Source of the DNA: Teichococcus coralli
GTDB taxonomy: Bacteria; Pseudomonadota; Alphaproteobacteria; Acetobacterales; Acetobacteraceae
Direction of reading: 5' to 3'
Assembly (NCBI RefSeq): GCF_009829925.1
Contig: NZ_SNVJ01000011.1
Span: 1-64,000 of the forward strand
Length of the DNA: 64,000 nucleotides
Part shown: in pieces, positions 9,071 to 17,514 of the stretch
Layout of the letters: each line of letters begins with the position of its first letter
Position numbering within the stretch: position 1 is the stretch's first letter
Program-made: the position numbers and the translations under genes
The notes under the pieces: generated by a model
Database searches by the model: none
The model's input: the letters and a program-made list of their open reading frames with translations, nothing else
Told to the model about the DNA's origin: nothing

Positions 9071-10015
9071 ATGACGAACGCCAAGCCCGATCCCGAGGTT
9101 CTCGCCGCCCAGGAGCAATTCCAGCGCGAGGGCCTCGCCGCCGGCGACGTGCTGACCCAGCCGGTGGAGGAGGCGCGCGCCGCGACGCGCCGCTTCCAGG
9201 CCTGGCTGAACCAGGGCGGCCCGCAGGTGGCGAGCGTCACCGAGCATGTGCTCGGCACCACGCCGCCATTGCAACTGCGGATCTACCGCCCCGCGGCCGA
9301 GGGGCCGCTGCCGACCTACCTGCACATCCATGGCGGCGGCTTCGCGCTCGGCAGCCTGGACGCGCTCGACCGCTGGAAGCGCGAGATCGCCGCCGAGGCC
9401 GGCATGATCGTGGTCGGGCTGGACTACGCCCTGGCCCCCGAGCACCCCTACCCCGCCGCCATCGACCAGGTTCTCGCCGCGCTGCGCTGGCTGCGCGACG
9501 GAGCCACCGAGTTCGGCGTGGATGGCCGCCGCCTGGCGGTGGGCGGCGATTCCGCCGGCGGCAACCTGGCGCTGGGCGCGCTGCTCCGCCTGCGCGACGC
9601 CGGCGAGGCCGGGCCACGCCTCGGCGCCATCATCTACGGCATGCTGTCCGCCGCGCACGACACGCCGTCCCACCGCGAGCTCGGCGACGGCCGCTTCGGC
9701 CTCTCCACCGCCAAGCTCGACTGGTTCTGGACGCGCTACCTGCCGGATGCCGCCCTGCGCCAGGATCCGGCCGCGGCGCCGCTGCACGCCGAGCTCGCCG
9801 GCCTGCCTGAGATGCTGCTGCAGGCGGCGGCGCTCGATCCGCTGCTGGACGACACGCTGAACCTCGACCGGCGCCTCACCGCCGCCGGCGTGCCGCACGC
9901 GATGACGGTCTATCCCGGCGTGCCGCACGGCTTCATCGGACAGACCGCCGTGCTGGAGAAGGCGCGCGCGGCCCGGGCGGAAGTGGTGGCGGCGCTGCGG
10001 CGGGCGCTCGGCTAG
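9071..10015 (+). CDS. Alpha/beta hydrolase, hormone-sensitive-lipase-like acetylesterase
   Basis: This 314-residue esterase of the HSL/bHSL family has the oxyanion motif LHIHGGGFALGSLDALDRW (HGGG), the nucleophile elbow VGGDSAGGNLALG, an acid region near LDPLLDDTLNL and the C-terminal catalytic histidine in VPHGFIGQ. It probably hydrolyses short-chain esters in the cytoplasm. No signal peptide is visible. It follows the A1 repeat, so it likely has its own promoter. Substrate unknown. Confidence 0.88.
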   Translation: MTNAKPDPEVLAAQEQFQREGLAAGDVLTQPVEEARAATRRFQAWLNQGGPQVASVTEHVLGTTPPLQLRIYRPAAEGPLPTYLHIHGGGFALGSLDALDRWKREIAAEAGMIVVGLDYALAPEHPYPAAIDQVLAALRWLRDGATEFGVDGRRLAVGGDSAGGNLALGALLRLRDAGEAGPRLGAIIYGMLSAAHDTPSHRELGDGRFGLSTAKLDWFWTRYLPDAALRQDPAAAPLHAELAGLPEMLLQAAALDPLLDDTLNLDRRLTAAGVPHAMTVYPGVPHGFIGQTAVLEKARAARAEVVAALRRALG

Positions 10016-10122
10016 GCAAGGGCCTCCCGCCGGTTGGCGCCGGGGCGGCGGCAGGGGCAGACCGCAACCCCTGCGCGGCAGCCCCGTTCCCCCGGGAGAA
10101 CTCGCTGGAGAAAGGGAACCCG

Positions 10123-10323
10123 ATGACCAACGACGCCAAGAAGCGGCAGGATGCCCGCAAGCAGGACGGCACCCCGGACGACAGCACGAAGCTCGGCACC
10201 CTCACCGGCATGATGACGGGGCATTCGACCCGCGACGCCGAGACCACCCGGCCCGGCAACAAGACCACCGGCCCCGGCGACATGGGCAACCTGCTCAAGA
10301 ACCAGCGCGAGGAGGAGGGCTGA
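10123..10323 (+). CDS. Small hydrophilic protein of unknown function
   Basis: It is 66 residues, very polar and low in aromatic residues, with Lys/Arg/Asp/Thr/Gly-rich composition (MTNDAKKRQDARKQDGTPDD at the start, NLLKNQREEEG at the end). A GGAGAAAGGG run lies before the ATG. The composition suggests an intrinsically disordered or stress-related protein. I do not recognise a family. It is bounded downstream by a three-palindrome repeat region. Confidence 0.6.
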   Translation: MTNDAKKRQDARKQDGTPDDSTKLGTLTGMMTGHSTRDAETTRPGNKTTGPGDMGNLLKNQREEEG

Positions 10324-10350
10324 CCGCCCTCCGGCGGCGCGGCCGGAGCG

Positions 10351-10550
10351 AGATCCCGATCAGGCGGCCTCGCCTGATCGGGTTGAGAGGCGCGTCAAGC
10401 CAGGAAGCCGCGGCGTTTGCAGCGAGCCAAGGCGGGCGGAAGCCGCGTTAGAGCGTTTTCCGTTCGCTCTGGCTCACGGAAAACGCTCTAGCCGTTTGTT
10501 TCGACGAGCATCTTCACCCGTCCCGATGATGCCATCGGAACGGGATCTGC
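10351..10550. repeat. Cassette of three palindromes, probable dispersed MITE-like element
   Basis: Three inverted repeats follow each other: 11-base perfect arms at 10355-10365 / 10372-10382; 14-base perfect arms at 10449-10462 / 10477-10490 (TAGAGCGTTTTCCG and complement); and 12-base arms with one mismatch at 10517-10528 / 10533-10544. The 10324-10551 gap lies between convergent genes and holds nothing else. From memory, the AGAGCGTTTTCC...GGAAAACGCTCT motif is common in intergenic DNA of related Alphaproteobacteria. No transposase is present, so any movement would be in trans. Confidence 0.6.
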
Positions 10551-10551
10551 T

Positions 10552-11766
10552 CTAATCCGCCGCAAGCGCGTCCGCCGGAAGCGAAGGCCGCGTCTCCGGC
10601 ATGGCCAACAGGGTCAGCAGCACGCAGAGCAGGCCGATCCCGCCCAGCATCATGAAGGCCATCTCCGGGCTTGCCCAGCTCGCCACCGAGCCTGCCAGCC
10701 CCGTGCTGATGGTGCCGCCCACGCCCACGGCCAGCCCGAAGAAGCCCATGCAGAGGTTGAAGCGGTTGGTGCCGCGCGTCAGGTCGGCGGCGGTGAGCGG
10801 CAGCATCACGTTCAGCGTGGCGGCGCTGACACCGTCCAGCGCCTGCACCAGCAGCAGCATGTAGGGCTCCTGCACCACCGCCAGCAGCAGGCCGCGCAGG
10901 GGCAGCATGCTGAAGCCCATCAGCAGCACCACGCGGCGCCCCTGGTCCTGCGCCAGCCGCCCCACCCAGGGCGAGATGCCGGCCACGATGAGCTGCGGCA
11001 CGACGATGCAGCCGGCGATGATGAGGTTGGCCTCGTCCCCCGCCGCCCGCGTCACCGCCGTGCCGGCCAGCGGCAGCATGGCGGCGTTGGAGAGGGTGAA
11101 CAGCAGGGCGCAGCCGGCGAAGACCAGGATGCCGCGGTCGAGCATCAGGTCGCGCAGCCTGCCGCGCGGCGCATGCGCCTGCGACTGCAGCGCCGCGACA
11201 TTCGCCGCCATGTCGCTCTCGCGGATGCTCAGCAGGGCCAGCAGGCTCGGCACGGTCAGCGCCGCGGTCAGCCAGAACACCGCCGCCGGCGCGAGATAGG
11301 TGCCGATCAGCCCCATCACCCCGGCCGCGATGGCGCCGCCCAGCGAGGCGAAGCGGGTGTTGCGCCCGAGCCGCTCGCCCAGCGCGGCGCGCCCCACCAG
11401 GGCCAGGCTGATGGCCGCGATGGAAGGCGTCAGCACGCAACTGGCGAAGCCGTGCAGCACCTCGGAGAGCAGCACCGGCAGGGTCGCCGGCCAGGCCGCC
11501 AGCAGGATCGCGGCCAGCAGGATGCCGAGCAGCCCTCCCATCGCCGCCCGCCGCTTGTGCCGCGTGGCATCCACCAGCGCGCCGGCCGGCACCTGGCTGA
11601 GCATCGCCGTCATCGTGCCCAGGCTGAGCGCGAAGCCGATCTGCACCTCCGTCCAGGCCTGCGTGGTCAGGTAGACCGCGACAAAGGGGCCGAAGCCGGT
11701 CTGCACGTCGGCGACGAAGAAGTTGAGCCAATCGAGCCCGCGCTGGCTTTGCCGTGAGATTGTCAT
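10552..11766 (-). CDS. Major facilitator superfamily transporter
   Basis: This 404-residue inner-membrane protein has about 12 hydrophobic segments. The loop between TM2 and TM3 reads GALVDATRHKRRAAMG, matching the MFS motif A region. A central cytoplasmic loop lies around IRESDMAANVAALQSQAHAPRG. The N-terminus (RGLDWLNFFVADVQTGFGPFV) resembles drug or small-molecule exporters. The substrate cannot be read from sequence. It starts six bases after the stop of the PRC-barrel gene and probably shares its transcript. Confidence 0.88.
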   Translation of the reverse strand: MTISRQSQRGLDWLNFFVADVQTGFGPFVAVYLTTQAWTEVQIGFALSLGTMTAMLSQVPAGALVDATRHKRRAAMGGLLGILLAAILLAAWPATLPVLLSEVLHGFASCVLTPSIAAISLALVGRAALGERLGRNTRFASLGGAIAAGVMGLIGTYLAPAAVFWLTAALTVPSLLALLSIRESDMAANVAALQSQAHAPRGRLRDLMLDRGILVFAGCALLFTLSNAAMLPLAGTAVTRAAGDEANLIIAGCIVVPQLIVAGISPWVGRLAQDQGRRVVLLMGFSMLPLRGLLLAVVQEPYMLLLVQALDGVSAATLNVMLPLTAADLTRGTNRFNLCMGFFGLAVGVGGTISTGLAGSVASWASPEMAFMMLGGIGLLCVLLTLLAMPETRPSLPADALAAD

Positions 11767-11772
11767 GCCGGC

Positions 11773-12228
11773 CTAATGCGGCTGCGCCACGGTGGTCGCC
11801 ATCACCGCGTCCTCACCATCGCGATATTCCGGGAAGCCCTTGAGCTGCTCGCGCGTCAGGGACAGCAGCGCGCCCTTGGCGCCGAACCGCACCATCGGCC
11901 AGGCGACGGCGACGCGCCGCTTGCCCACGCCGAGAAAGCCGCCATAGTCCAGCACCACGGCGCGCGGGTTGCCGCCGTCGTCCACCAGCACGTTCACCAC
12001 CTGGCCGACGACGATGCCGGTCGGCCCCTTCACATCCGAGCCCAGCACCCGGAAGGTGGAGTCCTTCGGCAGGGGCTCCTGGTTGGCGAGGGGCGTTGGC
12101 GCGGCCTCGGCCGCCTCCTCGTCGTCCGCCGCGGCCAGCGCCGGAGCCGAAAGGCCCGCGCACAGCAGGAGCAGGGCCGGCAATGTCACACGGGATCTGC
12201 GTCCGGAAATGGCATGGGCGATGGGCAC
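11773..12228 (-). CDS. Exported PRC-barrel domain protein
   Basis: It has 151 residues. A signal peptide (basic start, VTLPALLLLCAGLSAPALA) is followed by an acidic linker and a PRC-barrel domain (about 60-145) with FRVLGSDVKGPTGIVVGQVVNVLVDD-type strands (interrupted motif) and AVVLDYGGFLGVGKRRVAV. PRC barrels bind RNA, protein or membrane components; here the compartment is periplasmic. The GTG start at 12228 is chosen for the AGGAGGA just upstream and because the signal peptide begins there. It diverges from the HU gene and precedes the MFS gene. Confidence 0.8.
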   Translation of the reverse strand: MPIAHAISGRRSRVTLPALLLLCAGLSAPALAAADDEEAAEAAPTPLANQEPLPKDSTFRVLGSDVKGPTGIVVGQVVNVLVDDGGNPRAVVLDYGGFLGVGKRRVAVAWPMVRFGAKGALLSLTREQLKGFPEYRDGEDAVMATTVAQPH

Positions 12229-12424
12229 GGTGTCCTCCTCCTGGATCGGGTGGCCGGGCGCGCCGGCGAGGCTTGCGCCGCCGCGGGCGCCACGCATCTC
12301 TTGCCGCGCGCAACTGCGGCTTTCCTGCAAATCGCAGCGGCTTCTTGCAACCACAGCAATGCGAGGGACTTCACGCCGGGCTCTGGCTGTGCTTTGCCTA
12401 AGGAATCGCTCGAAAGGCAAGACC

Positions 12425-12736
12425 ATGTCAAAGAAGTTCCTCGCCGACACGATCCAGAATTCCATCGAGATCACCGGCGTCGGCGCCAATGCCCTGGCCG
12501 GCGACATCATCGAGGCCATGAAGGCCGAGATCATCCGCACCGGCCGCTTCACCATCCCCGAGTTCGGCGCCTTCATGGTGCGCGAGACGCCGAAGCGCAC
12601 CGCCATGAACCCGCGCACCGGCGAGAAGGTGGCCGTGAAGGCCGGCGCCACCGTGCGCTTCAAGCCTTCCCCGGCGCTGCGCGAGGCCGCCTTCGCGGCC
12701 ATGAAGAAGAGCAAGCGCAAGGCCGCCAAGGCCTGA
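12425..12736 (+). CDS. HU-family DNA-binding protein
   Basis: This 103-residue histone-like protein has the HU/IHF core: an N-terminal helical dimer region (IQNSIEITGVGANALAGDII), beta-arm segments (GRFTIPEFGAFMVRETPKR) and the arm motif TAMNPRTGEKVAVKAG, then a Lys/Ala-rich tail (KKSKRKAAKA) as in alphaproteobacterial paralogues. It bends and compacts DNA. The tail and the isolated gene suggest an accessory HU rather than hupB. The 196-base gap to the divergent PRC gene must hold its promoter. Confidence 0.9.
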   Translation: MSKKFLADTIQNSIEITGVGANALAGDIIEAMKAEIIRTGRFTIPEFGAFMVRETPKRTAMNPRTGEKVAVKAGATVRFKPSPALREAAFAAMKKSKRKAAKA

Positions 12737-12743
12737 TTGCGCA

Positions 12744-12768
12744 GCCCCGCCGGCCGCGCCGGCGGGGC
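12744..12768. terminator. GC-rich hairpin between convergent HU and kinase genes
   Basis: There are perfect 11-base arms at 12744-12754 and 12758-12768 with a CGC loop, located six bases after the HU stop. It has no T tract. It probably ends the HU transcript. Confidence 0.5.
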
Positions 12769-12803
12769 GCCGCCGCGAAACAGGCAACGCCATCCCCTGG
12801 CCT

Positions 12804-14699
12804 TCAGGCGGAGGGTGGCTTCAGCAGCAGCGCGATGCAACGCGCCAGATCCGCCTGGCGGAAGGGCTTGCGCAGCACCGGAAAGCCTTCCGGCACCACT
12901 TCGGGATCGGCATAGCCGGTCAGCAGCAGGACCGGCAGGCCGGGGCGCAGCGCCTGTGCGCGCCCCGCCAGCTCGCGCCCCGTCATGCGCGGCATCGCCA
13001 GATCCGTGACCACCACACGGATATCGTCGCTCTTCTCCAGCATCTGCAGCGCCGCCTCGCCATCCGCCACCGCCACGGCGCGGTGGCCCAGATTGGTCAG
13101 GAAGGTCTCGGTCACGCCCCGCACGCCGGGATCGTCATCCACCACCAGCACGCTGACCGGCGCCACCAGGGGCGCCGCCGCGCCGCGGCATTCCGGCGTT
13201 CGGTCCACCTCCTGTTGCGCGCGCGGCAGGAGCAGTTCCACGGTGGTGCCCTCGCCCGGCGCGCTGACGATGGTGGCCGTGCCGCCGGACTGGCGGGTCA
13301 GCCCATAGACCATCGAGAGGCCGAGCCCGGTGCCGCGCCCCACCTCCTTGGTGGTGAAGAAGGGCTCGAAGGCCTGCGCCAGCACGGCCGGCGGCATGCC
13401 GCTGCCGGTGTCGGCCACCGCCACCGACACATAGTCCCCGGCGGCGAGGTCGTGCACCATGTCCTCGCCGACCGCGAGGTTGCGGGTGATGATGCTGATG
13501 GCGCCGCCTTCCGGCATGGCGTCGCGGCTGTTGATGCAGAGGTTGAGCAGGGCGAGGCCGAGCTGCTCCGGATCCACCAGCGCCGGCCAGAGCTCCGCCT
13601 CCAGCTGGTGCCGCAGCTCGATGCCCTCCCCCAGGCTGCGCAGCAGCAGGTCGTCCATCTCGCGCACGAGCTGGTTGATGTCGCTGGCGCGCAACTGCAG
13701 CTCGCGCTTGCGGCTGAAGCTCAGGAGCCGCTGCGTCAGGGTGGAGCCCCGCTCCGCCGCGGTGATGGCGTTGCGCACCAGCCGCTGCTGCCGCGGCTCC
13801 GCGAGCCCGGTATGCGTCAGCAGGTCCAGGCTGCCCAGGATGGCGGTCAGCAGGTTGTTGAAGTCGTGCGCCACGCCGCCGGCCATGGTGCCGAGCGCCT
13901 GCATCTTCTCCGCCTGGTGCAGGCGCTCCTCCAGCCCGCGCTGCTCGGTGGTGTCGTGCTCAATGGTCGCGAGATGGGTCACCCGCCCGGCGCCGTCGAA
14001 GATCGGGATGCGGTTGACCCGCACCCAGCGCGGCGGGGCGCCCTCGGCGCTGCGCTGCTCCGTCACCTCGGCGGGCCGGCCGCTCTCCATCACCGTCCGC
14101 TCAGCCGCCAGCAGCGCCGCGCCGGCCCCGGGCGGCAGCAGCCCCGCCTCGGCGCGGCCGGCGCACTCGGCCACCGTCCGGCCGAGCGCCGAGGCCTTCA
14201 CCGCGTTCAGCCGCACGAAGCGGCCGCCAACGTCCTTGAAGCTCAGCGCATCCGTCGAGGACTCGAGCAGCCCGCGCAGCAGCGCCCGCTCGGTGTCCAG
14301 CGCGCGGGCCAGGCGGCGGCGCTCGACGGCGTTGCGCACCATGCTGAGCAATGCCGCCGGTTCCCAGGGCTTCGGCGCGTAGCCGGCGATGCGCCCGTTG
14401 TTCACCGCGCTGATCACCGCCTCCAGGTCGGCGTAACCGCTGAGCAGCAGCGCCTCGGCGCCGGACACCTCGCGCGCGCGGGCGAGGAAGGCGTCCCCCG
14501 TCATCCCGGGCATCCGCTGGTCCGAGACGATCACGTCCACCGCCGGCTCGCGCGCCAGCAGCGCCAGCCCGTCGGCTCCGCAGGGGGCGGTCAGGACGCG
14601 GAACTCGCCCTCGAACAGGTCGGCGAGGGCGACCAGGATCTCCGGTTCATCGTCCACCAGCAGCAGCGTCGCCGGCGACAGCTCGGGCATGGGGTCCAT
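12804..14699 (-). CDS. Hybrid histidine kinase (REC-PAS-HisKA-HATPase-REC), last gene of the chemosensory operon
   Basis: It has 631 residues and is soluble. An N-terminal receiver (about 8-125, phospho-Asp in IVSDQRMPGMTG) precedes a PAS domain (about 145-265). HisKA follows with MQALGTMAGGVAHDFNNLLT, then HATPase with LNLCINSRDAMPEG, DTGSGMPP and GRGTGLGLSMVYG. A C-terminal receiver (about 510-630, VVVTDLAMPRMTG) ends the protein. It starts five bases after the upstream kinase and belongs to the same operon. The input receiver suggests control by phosphotransfer from CheA or another kinase. No DNA-binding or GGDEF output is present. Transcription order makes it the eighth gene. Confidence 0.88.
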   Translation of the reverse strand: MDPMPELSPATLLLVDDEPEILVALADLFEGEFRVLTAPCGADGLALLAREPAVDVIVSDQRMPGMTGDAFLARAREVSGAEALLLSGYADLEAVISAVNNGRIAGYAPKPWEPAALLSMVRNAVERRRLARALDTERALLRGLLESSTDALSFKDVGGRFVRLNAVKASALGRTVAECAGRAEAGLLPPGAGAALLAAERTVMESGRPAEVTEQRSAEGAPPRWVRVNRIPIFDGAGRVTHLATIEHDTTEQRGLEERLHQAEKMQALGTMAGGVAHDFNNLLTAILGSLDLLTHTGLAEPRQQRLVRNAITAAERGSTLTQRLLSFSRKRELQLRASDINQLVREMDDLLLRSLGEGIELRHQLEAELWPALVDPEQLGLALLNLCINSRDAMPEGGAISIITRNLAVGEDMVHDLAAGDYVSVAVADTGSGMPPAVLAQAFEPFFTTKEVGRGTGLGLSMVYGLTRQSGGTATIVSAPGEGTTVELLLPRAQQEVDRTPECRGAAAPLVAPVSVLVVDDDPGVRGVTETFLTNLGHRAVAVADGEAALQMLEKSDDIRVVVTDLAMPRMTGRELAGRAQALRPGLPVLLLTGYADPEVVPEGFPVLRKPFRQADLARCIALLLKPPSA

Positions 14700-14704
14700 C
14701 GTGC

Positions 14705-16456
14705 TCAGCGTTCCGCCTGCATTGGTACGCTGATCACGAAGGATGCGCCACCGGCCGGCCCGTTGCCGACGGAGATCGTGCCATCATGCGCCTGGATCAC
14801 GTTGTAGGCGATGGCCAGCCCCAGGCCGGTGCCGGAACCCACCGGCTTGGTGGTGAAGAACGGCTCGAAGATCCGCTCCTGCAAGCCCGGCGGCACGCCG
14901 GGGCCGGAGTCGCTGATCGCGATGCGGTAGATGCCCGCATCGTTCGAGGTCTCGATGGTGATGGTGCCCTCGGCCGGGATGGCGTCCGCCGCGTTGCTGA
15001 CGATGTTCATCACCACCTGGTTCAGCAGCGCGGGGGAGCAGCGCAGCTCGGGCACCGCCTCGTAGCGCCGCTCGACGGTGATGCGGTCGCCGAGCTTGTG
15101 TGCCAGCAGGGTCAGCACGGTGTCCAGCGCATCCGGCACGTTGACGCGCTGGAAGGCGTCGTCCTGGCGGGAGAACTTGCGCAGCTTCAGCACCAGGTCC
15201 TGGATGCGCCGCAGCCCGAGCGCCATCGAGCCGGAGCGCTCGCGGCACTTGGCGACCAGCGGTCGGGCGGCCGCGTTCTGCTCCAGCATCCCCTCCACCT
15301 GGCCGAGCAGCCGCGCCACCGTGCCCTGATGCGCCAGGATGAAGGCCAGCGGGTTGTTGATCTCGTGCGCGATGCCGGCCACCAGCTCGCCGAGCGAGGC
15401 CATCTTGGCGGCCTGCACCAGCTTGGTCTGGGTCTCGCGGAGCTGGCGGTTGGCTTCCTCCAGCTCGCCATTGGCGCGCGCCAGCGCCTCGGCCAGCGCT
15501 GCCTTGGCCTGCGCGGCGGCGGCCTCGGCCTGGGCGCGCTGCATGGAAAGCTCGCGCGCGCGCAGCTCGGCGGCGACGCGCCGGTCCTCGTCCTGCAGCA
15601 GCTTGCGGCGCAGCGCGGCGCGGATGCGCACGCTCAGCACCTTGGGTTCCGCCGTGGCGGGGATCAGGTCGTCCGCGCCCGCCTCGAAGACGCTGGCCAG
15701 CGTTCCCCGCCCCACCGGGCTGTCGGTGCCCAGCGCCACGATCTGGAAGCTCGCCCCCTCCCCGCCCGGCGTGCCGGCGCCGCGGAGCGCGTTGAGCCGG
15801 GCGCAGAGCGCGGCGCCGTCGAAACCCGCGCTGAAGGCGTTCAGCACGACGCAGTCCCAGGCCAGCGGCTCGGCGGTGACGGCGGCCAGCGCCGCCTCGG
15901 CGCTTTCCGCCGCCTCCAGCCGGTAGCCGTCGCGCCCGAGCAGTCCGGTGAGATAGGTGCGGTAGGTCAGGCTGTCGTCCACCACCAGCACCTGCGCCCG
16001 GCGGAAGGCCAGCACCCCTGGCGCCTGCTCGCCCGGCGCCGCCGCCGTGCGGCTGCGCAGCAGCGCGCGGATGCGCAGCAGCAGCAGGTCGTGCCCGGCG
16101 GATTTCGGCACATAGGCGTCGGCGCCGCTCTCCAGCCCCTGGCGCTCCAGGTCGCCTTCCTGCGCCTCGGTCAGCATCAGCACGGGAATGGCGCGGGTGC
16201 GGCTGTTGAGGCGGATCTGCCGCACCAGCTCGTCGCCGTTCATCCCGGGCAGGTGGTAGTCGGCGATCACCAGGGCGGGCAGCGTGCGGTTCAGCGCCTC
16301 CAGCGCCAGTTCCGCCGTCGCCGCGCGGGCGGCGGCGAAGCCTTGCCGCTCCAGCAGGCGCTGCATCTGCAGGGCCTGGGTGTCGGAGTCCTCGACCAGC
16401 AGGACCGGCGGCCCCGGTGGAAAGCTGGCGCTGTTCGGCAGGGTGGCGCTGTTCAT
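14705..16456 (-). CDS. Hybrid histidine kinase with two N-terminal receivers, the second degenerate
   Basis: It has 583 residues. The first receiver (about 17-135) keeps its phospho-Asp ([13 protein letters not shown]). The second (about 152-285, [16 protein letters not shown]) has Asn where Asp is expected ([13 protein letters not shown]) and lacks the conserved Lys, so it is a pseudoreceiver. A coiled coil (about 290-355, [20 protein letters not shown]) leads to HisKA ([20 protein letters not shown]) and HATPase ([22 protein letters not shown]). It overlaps cheB by four bases (ATGA). It probably receives phosphate from CheA on receiver 1 and controls its kinase core. Confidence 0.88.
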   Translation of the reverse strand: MNSATLPNSASFPPGPPVLLVEDSDTQALQMQRLLERQGFAAARAATAELALEALNRTLPALVIADYHLPGMNGDELVRQIRLNSRTRAIPVLMLTEAQEGDLERQGLESGADAYVPKSAGHDLLLLRIRALLRSRTAAAPGEQAPGVLAFRRAQVLVVDDSLTYRTYLTGLLGRDGYRLEAAESAEAALAAVTAEPLAWDCVVLNAFSAGFDGAALCARLNALRGAGTPGGEGASFQIVALGTDSPVGRGTLASVFEAGADDLIPATAEPKVLSVRIRAALRRKLLQDEDRRVAAELRARELSMQRAQAEAAAAQAKAALAEALARANGELEEANRQLRETQTKLVQAAKMASLGELVAGIAHEINNPLAFILAHQGTVARLLGQVEGMLEQNAAARPLVAKCRERSGSMALGLRRIQDLVLKLRKFSRQDDAFQRVNVPDALDTVLTLLAHKLGDRITVERRYEAVPELRCSPALLNQVVMNIVSNAADAIPAEGTITIETSNDAGIYRIAISDSGPGVPPGLQERIFEPFFTTKPVGSGTGLGLAIAYNVIQAHDGTISVGNGPAGGASFVISVPMQAER

Positions 16457-17514
16457 GGCCGCCGGCCCGCGAGCTGCACCAGGCGCGGCCCGATCAGCGG
16501 CAGCGGCAGGCTGAGGCTGGAGCCGCCCATGCGCACGGCCGCCGCCGGCATGCCATAGACCACGGCGGTGCTCTCATGCTCGGTGATGGTCAGGCCGCCG
16601 GCCCGGCGCAGCTCGGCCAGCCCCGCCGCGCCATCCTCGCCCATGCCGGTGAGCAGCACGCCAAGGCCCTGCGGCCCCACCACCTCGGCCACCGAGCGGA
16701 ACAGCAGGGTGGCGGCGGGGCGCTGGCTGGCCAGCGGCCGCTCGCCGCTGATCCGCAGCAGGCCGCCCGGCCCGATCAGCAGGTGGCGGTCCCCCGGCGC
16801 GACATAGACCCGCCCCGGGCGCGGCGCCTCGCCCTCCTGCGCGATGCCGACGGCAAGCGGCACCAGCCCGTCCAGCCAGGCGGCGAAGCCCTCCATGAAG
16901 GCGCTGCCCATGTGCTGCACCAGCAGCACCGGCAGCGGGAAGTCGGCCGGCAGCGCGCCCAGCACCTGCGCCAGCGCCGGCGGCCCGCCGGTGGAGGCGG
17001 CGATCGCCAGCAGGGCCGGCGGCTGCGGCGCCGCCAGCGCCTCCGGCCGCGCCGCCTGCGGCGGCCGCGCCGCCCCCAGGCTGCGCTGGCGGATCACCGG
17101 CACCTGGCTCATGATGTAGAGCTGCGTGCAGATGGTGCCGGCGATGCGCTCGTGGCCGCCGGTCTCCATGCCGACCGGCTTCTCCACCACCGACAGCGCG
17201 CCGGCGCGCAGCGCGTTCATCGAGATGCGCAGCGAGGCGTCCTCGACGCTGTCGGCGATGACGACGATCGGCGTCGGCTGCTCGGCCATGATCCGCCGCG
17301 TCGCCTCCAGCCCGTCCATGCCGGGCAGGCGGATATCCATCGAGATGACGTCGGGGCGGACGCGCGGCAGCTCGCGCAGCGCCTCCTCGGCCGAGGCGAC
17401 GGCGGCCACCAGCGTCAGGCGCGGATCGCGCGAGACGATGTGGGCGAGCAGCCGCCGCACCACCAGCGAATCCTCGACGATCATGACACGGACAGGATCG
17501 GTCGGAAGTGTCAC
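16453..17514 (-). CDS. cheB: Chemotaxis protein-glutamate methylesterase CheB (WspF-like)
   Basis: This 353-residue enzyme has an N-terminal receiver (about 8-125; DVISMDIRLPGMDGLEAT) and a C-terminal methylesterase. The catalytic triad residues are visible: Ser in AIAASTGGPPAL, His in VQHMGSAF and Asp in TGMGEDGAAG. It removes methyl groups from the MCP of this operon. The GTG start overlaps the cheA stop (GTGA), and its own stop overlaps the next kinase start. Position between cheA and the output genes equals that of wspF. Confidence 0.93.
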   Translation of the reverse strand: MTLPTDPVRVMIVEDSLVVRRLLAHIVSRDPRLTLVAAVASAEEALRELPRVRPDVISMDIRLPGMDGLEATRRIMAEQPTPIVVIADSVEDASLRISMNALRAGALSVVEKPVGMETGGHERIAGTICTQLYIMSQVPVIRQRSLGAARPPQAARPEALAAPQPPALLAIAASTGGPPALAQVLGALPADFPLPVLLVQHMGSAFMEGFAAWLDGLVPLAVGIAQEGEAPRPGRVYVAPGDRHLLIGPGGLLRISGERPLASQRPAATLLFRSVAEVVGPQGLGVLLTGMGEDGAAGLAELRRAGGLTITEHESTAVVYGMPAAAVRMGGSSLSLPLPLIGPRLVQLAGRRP

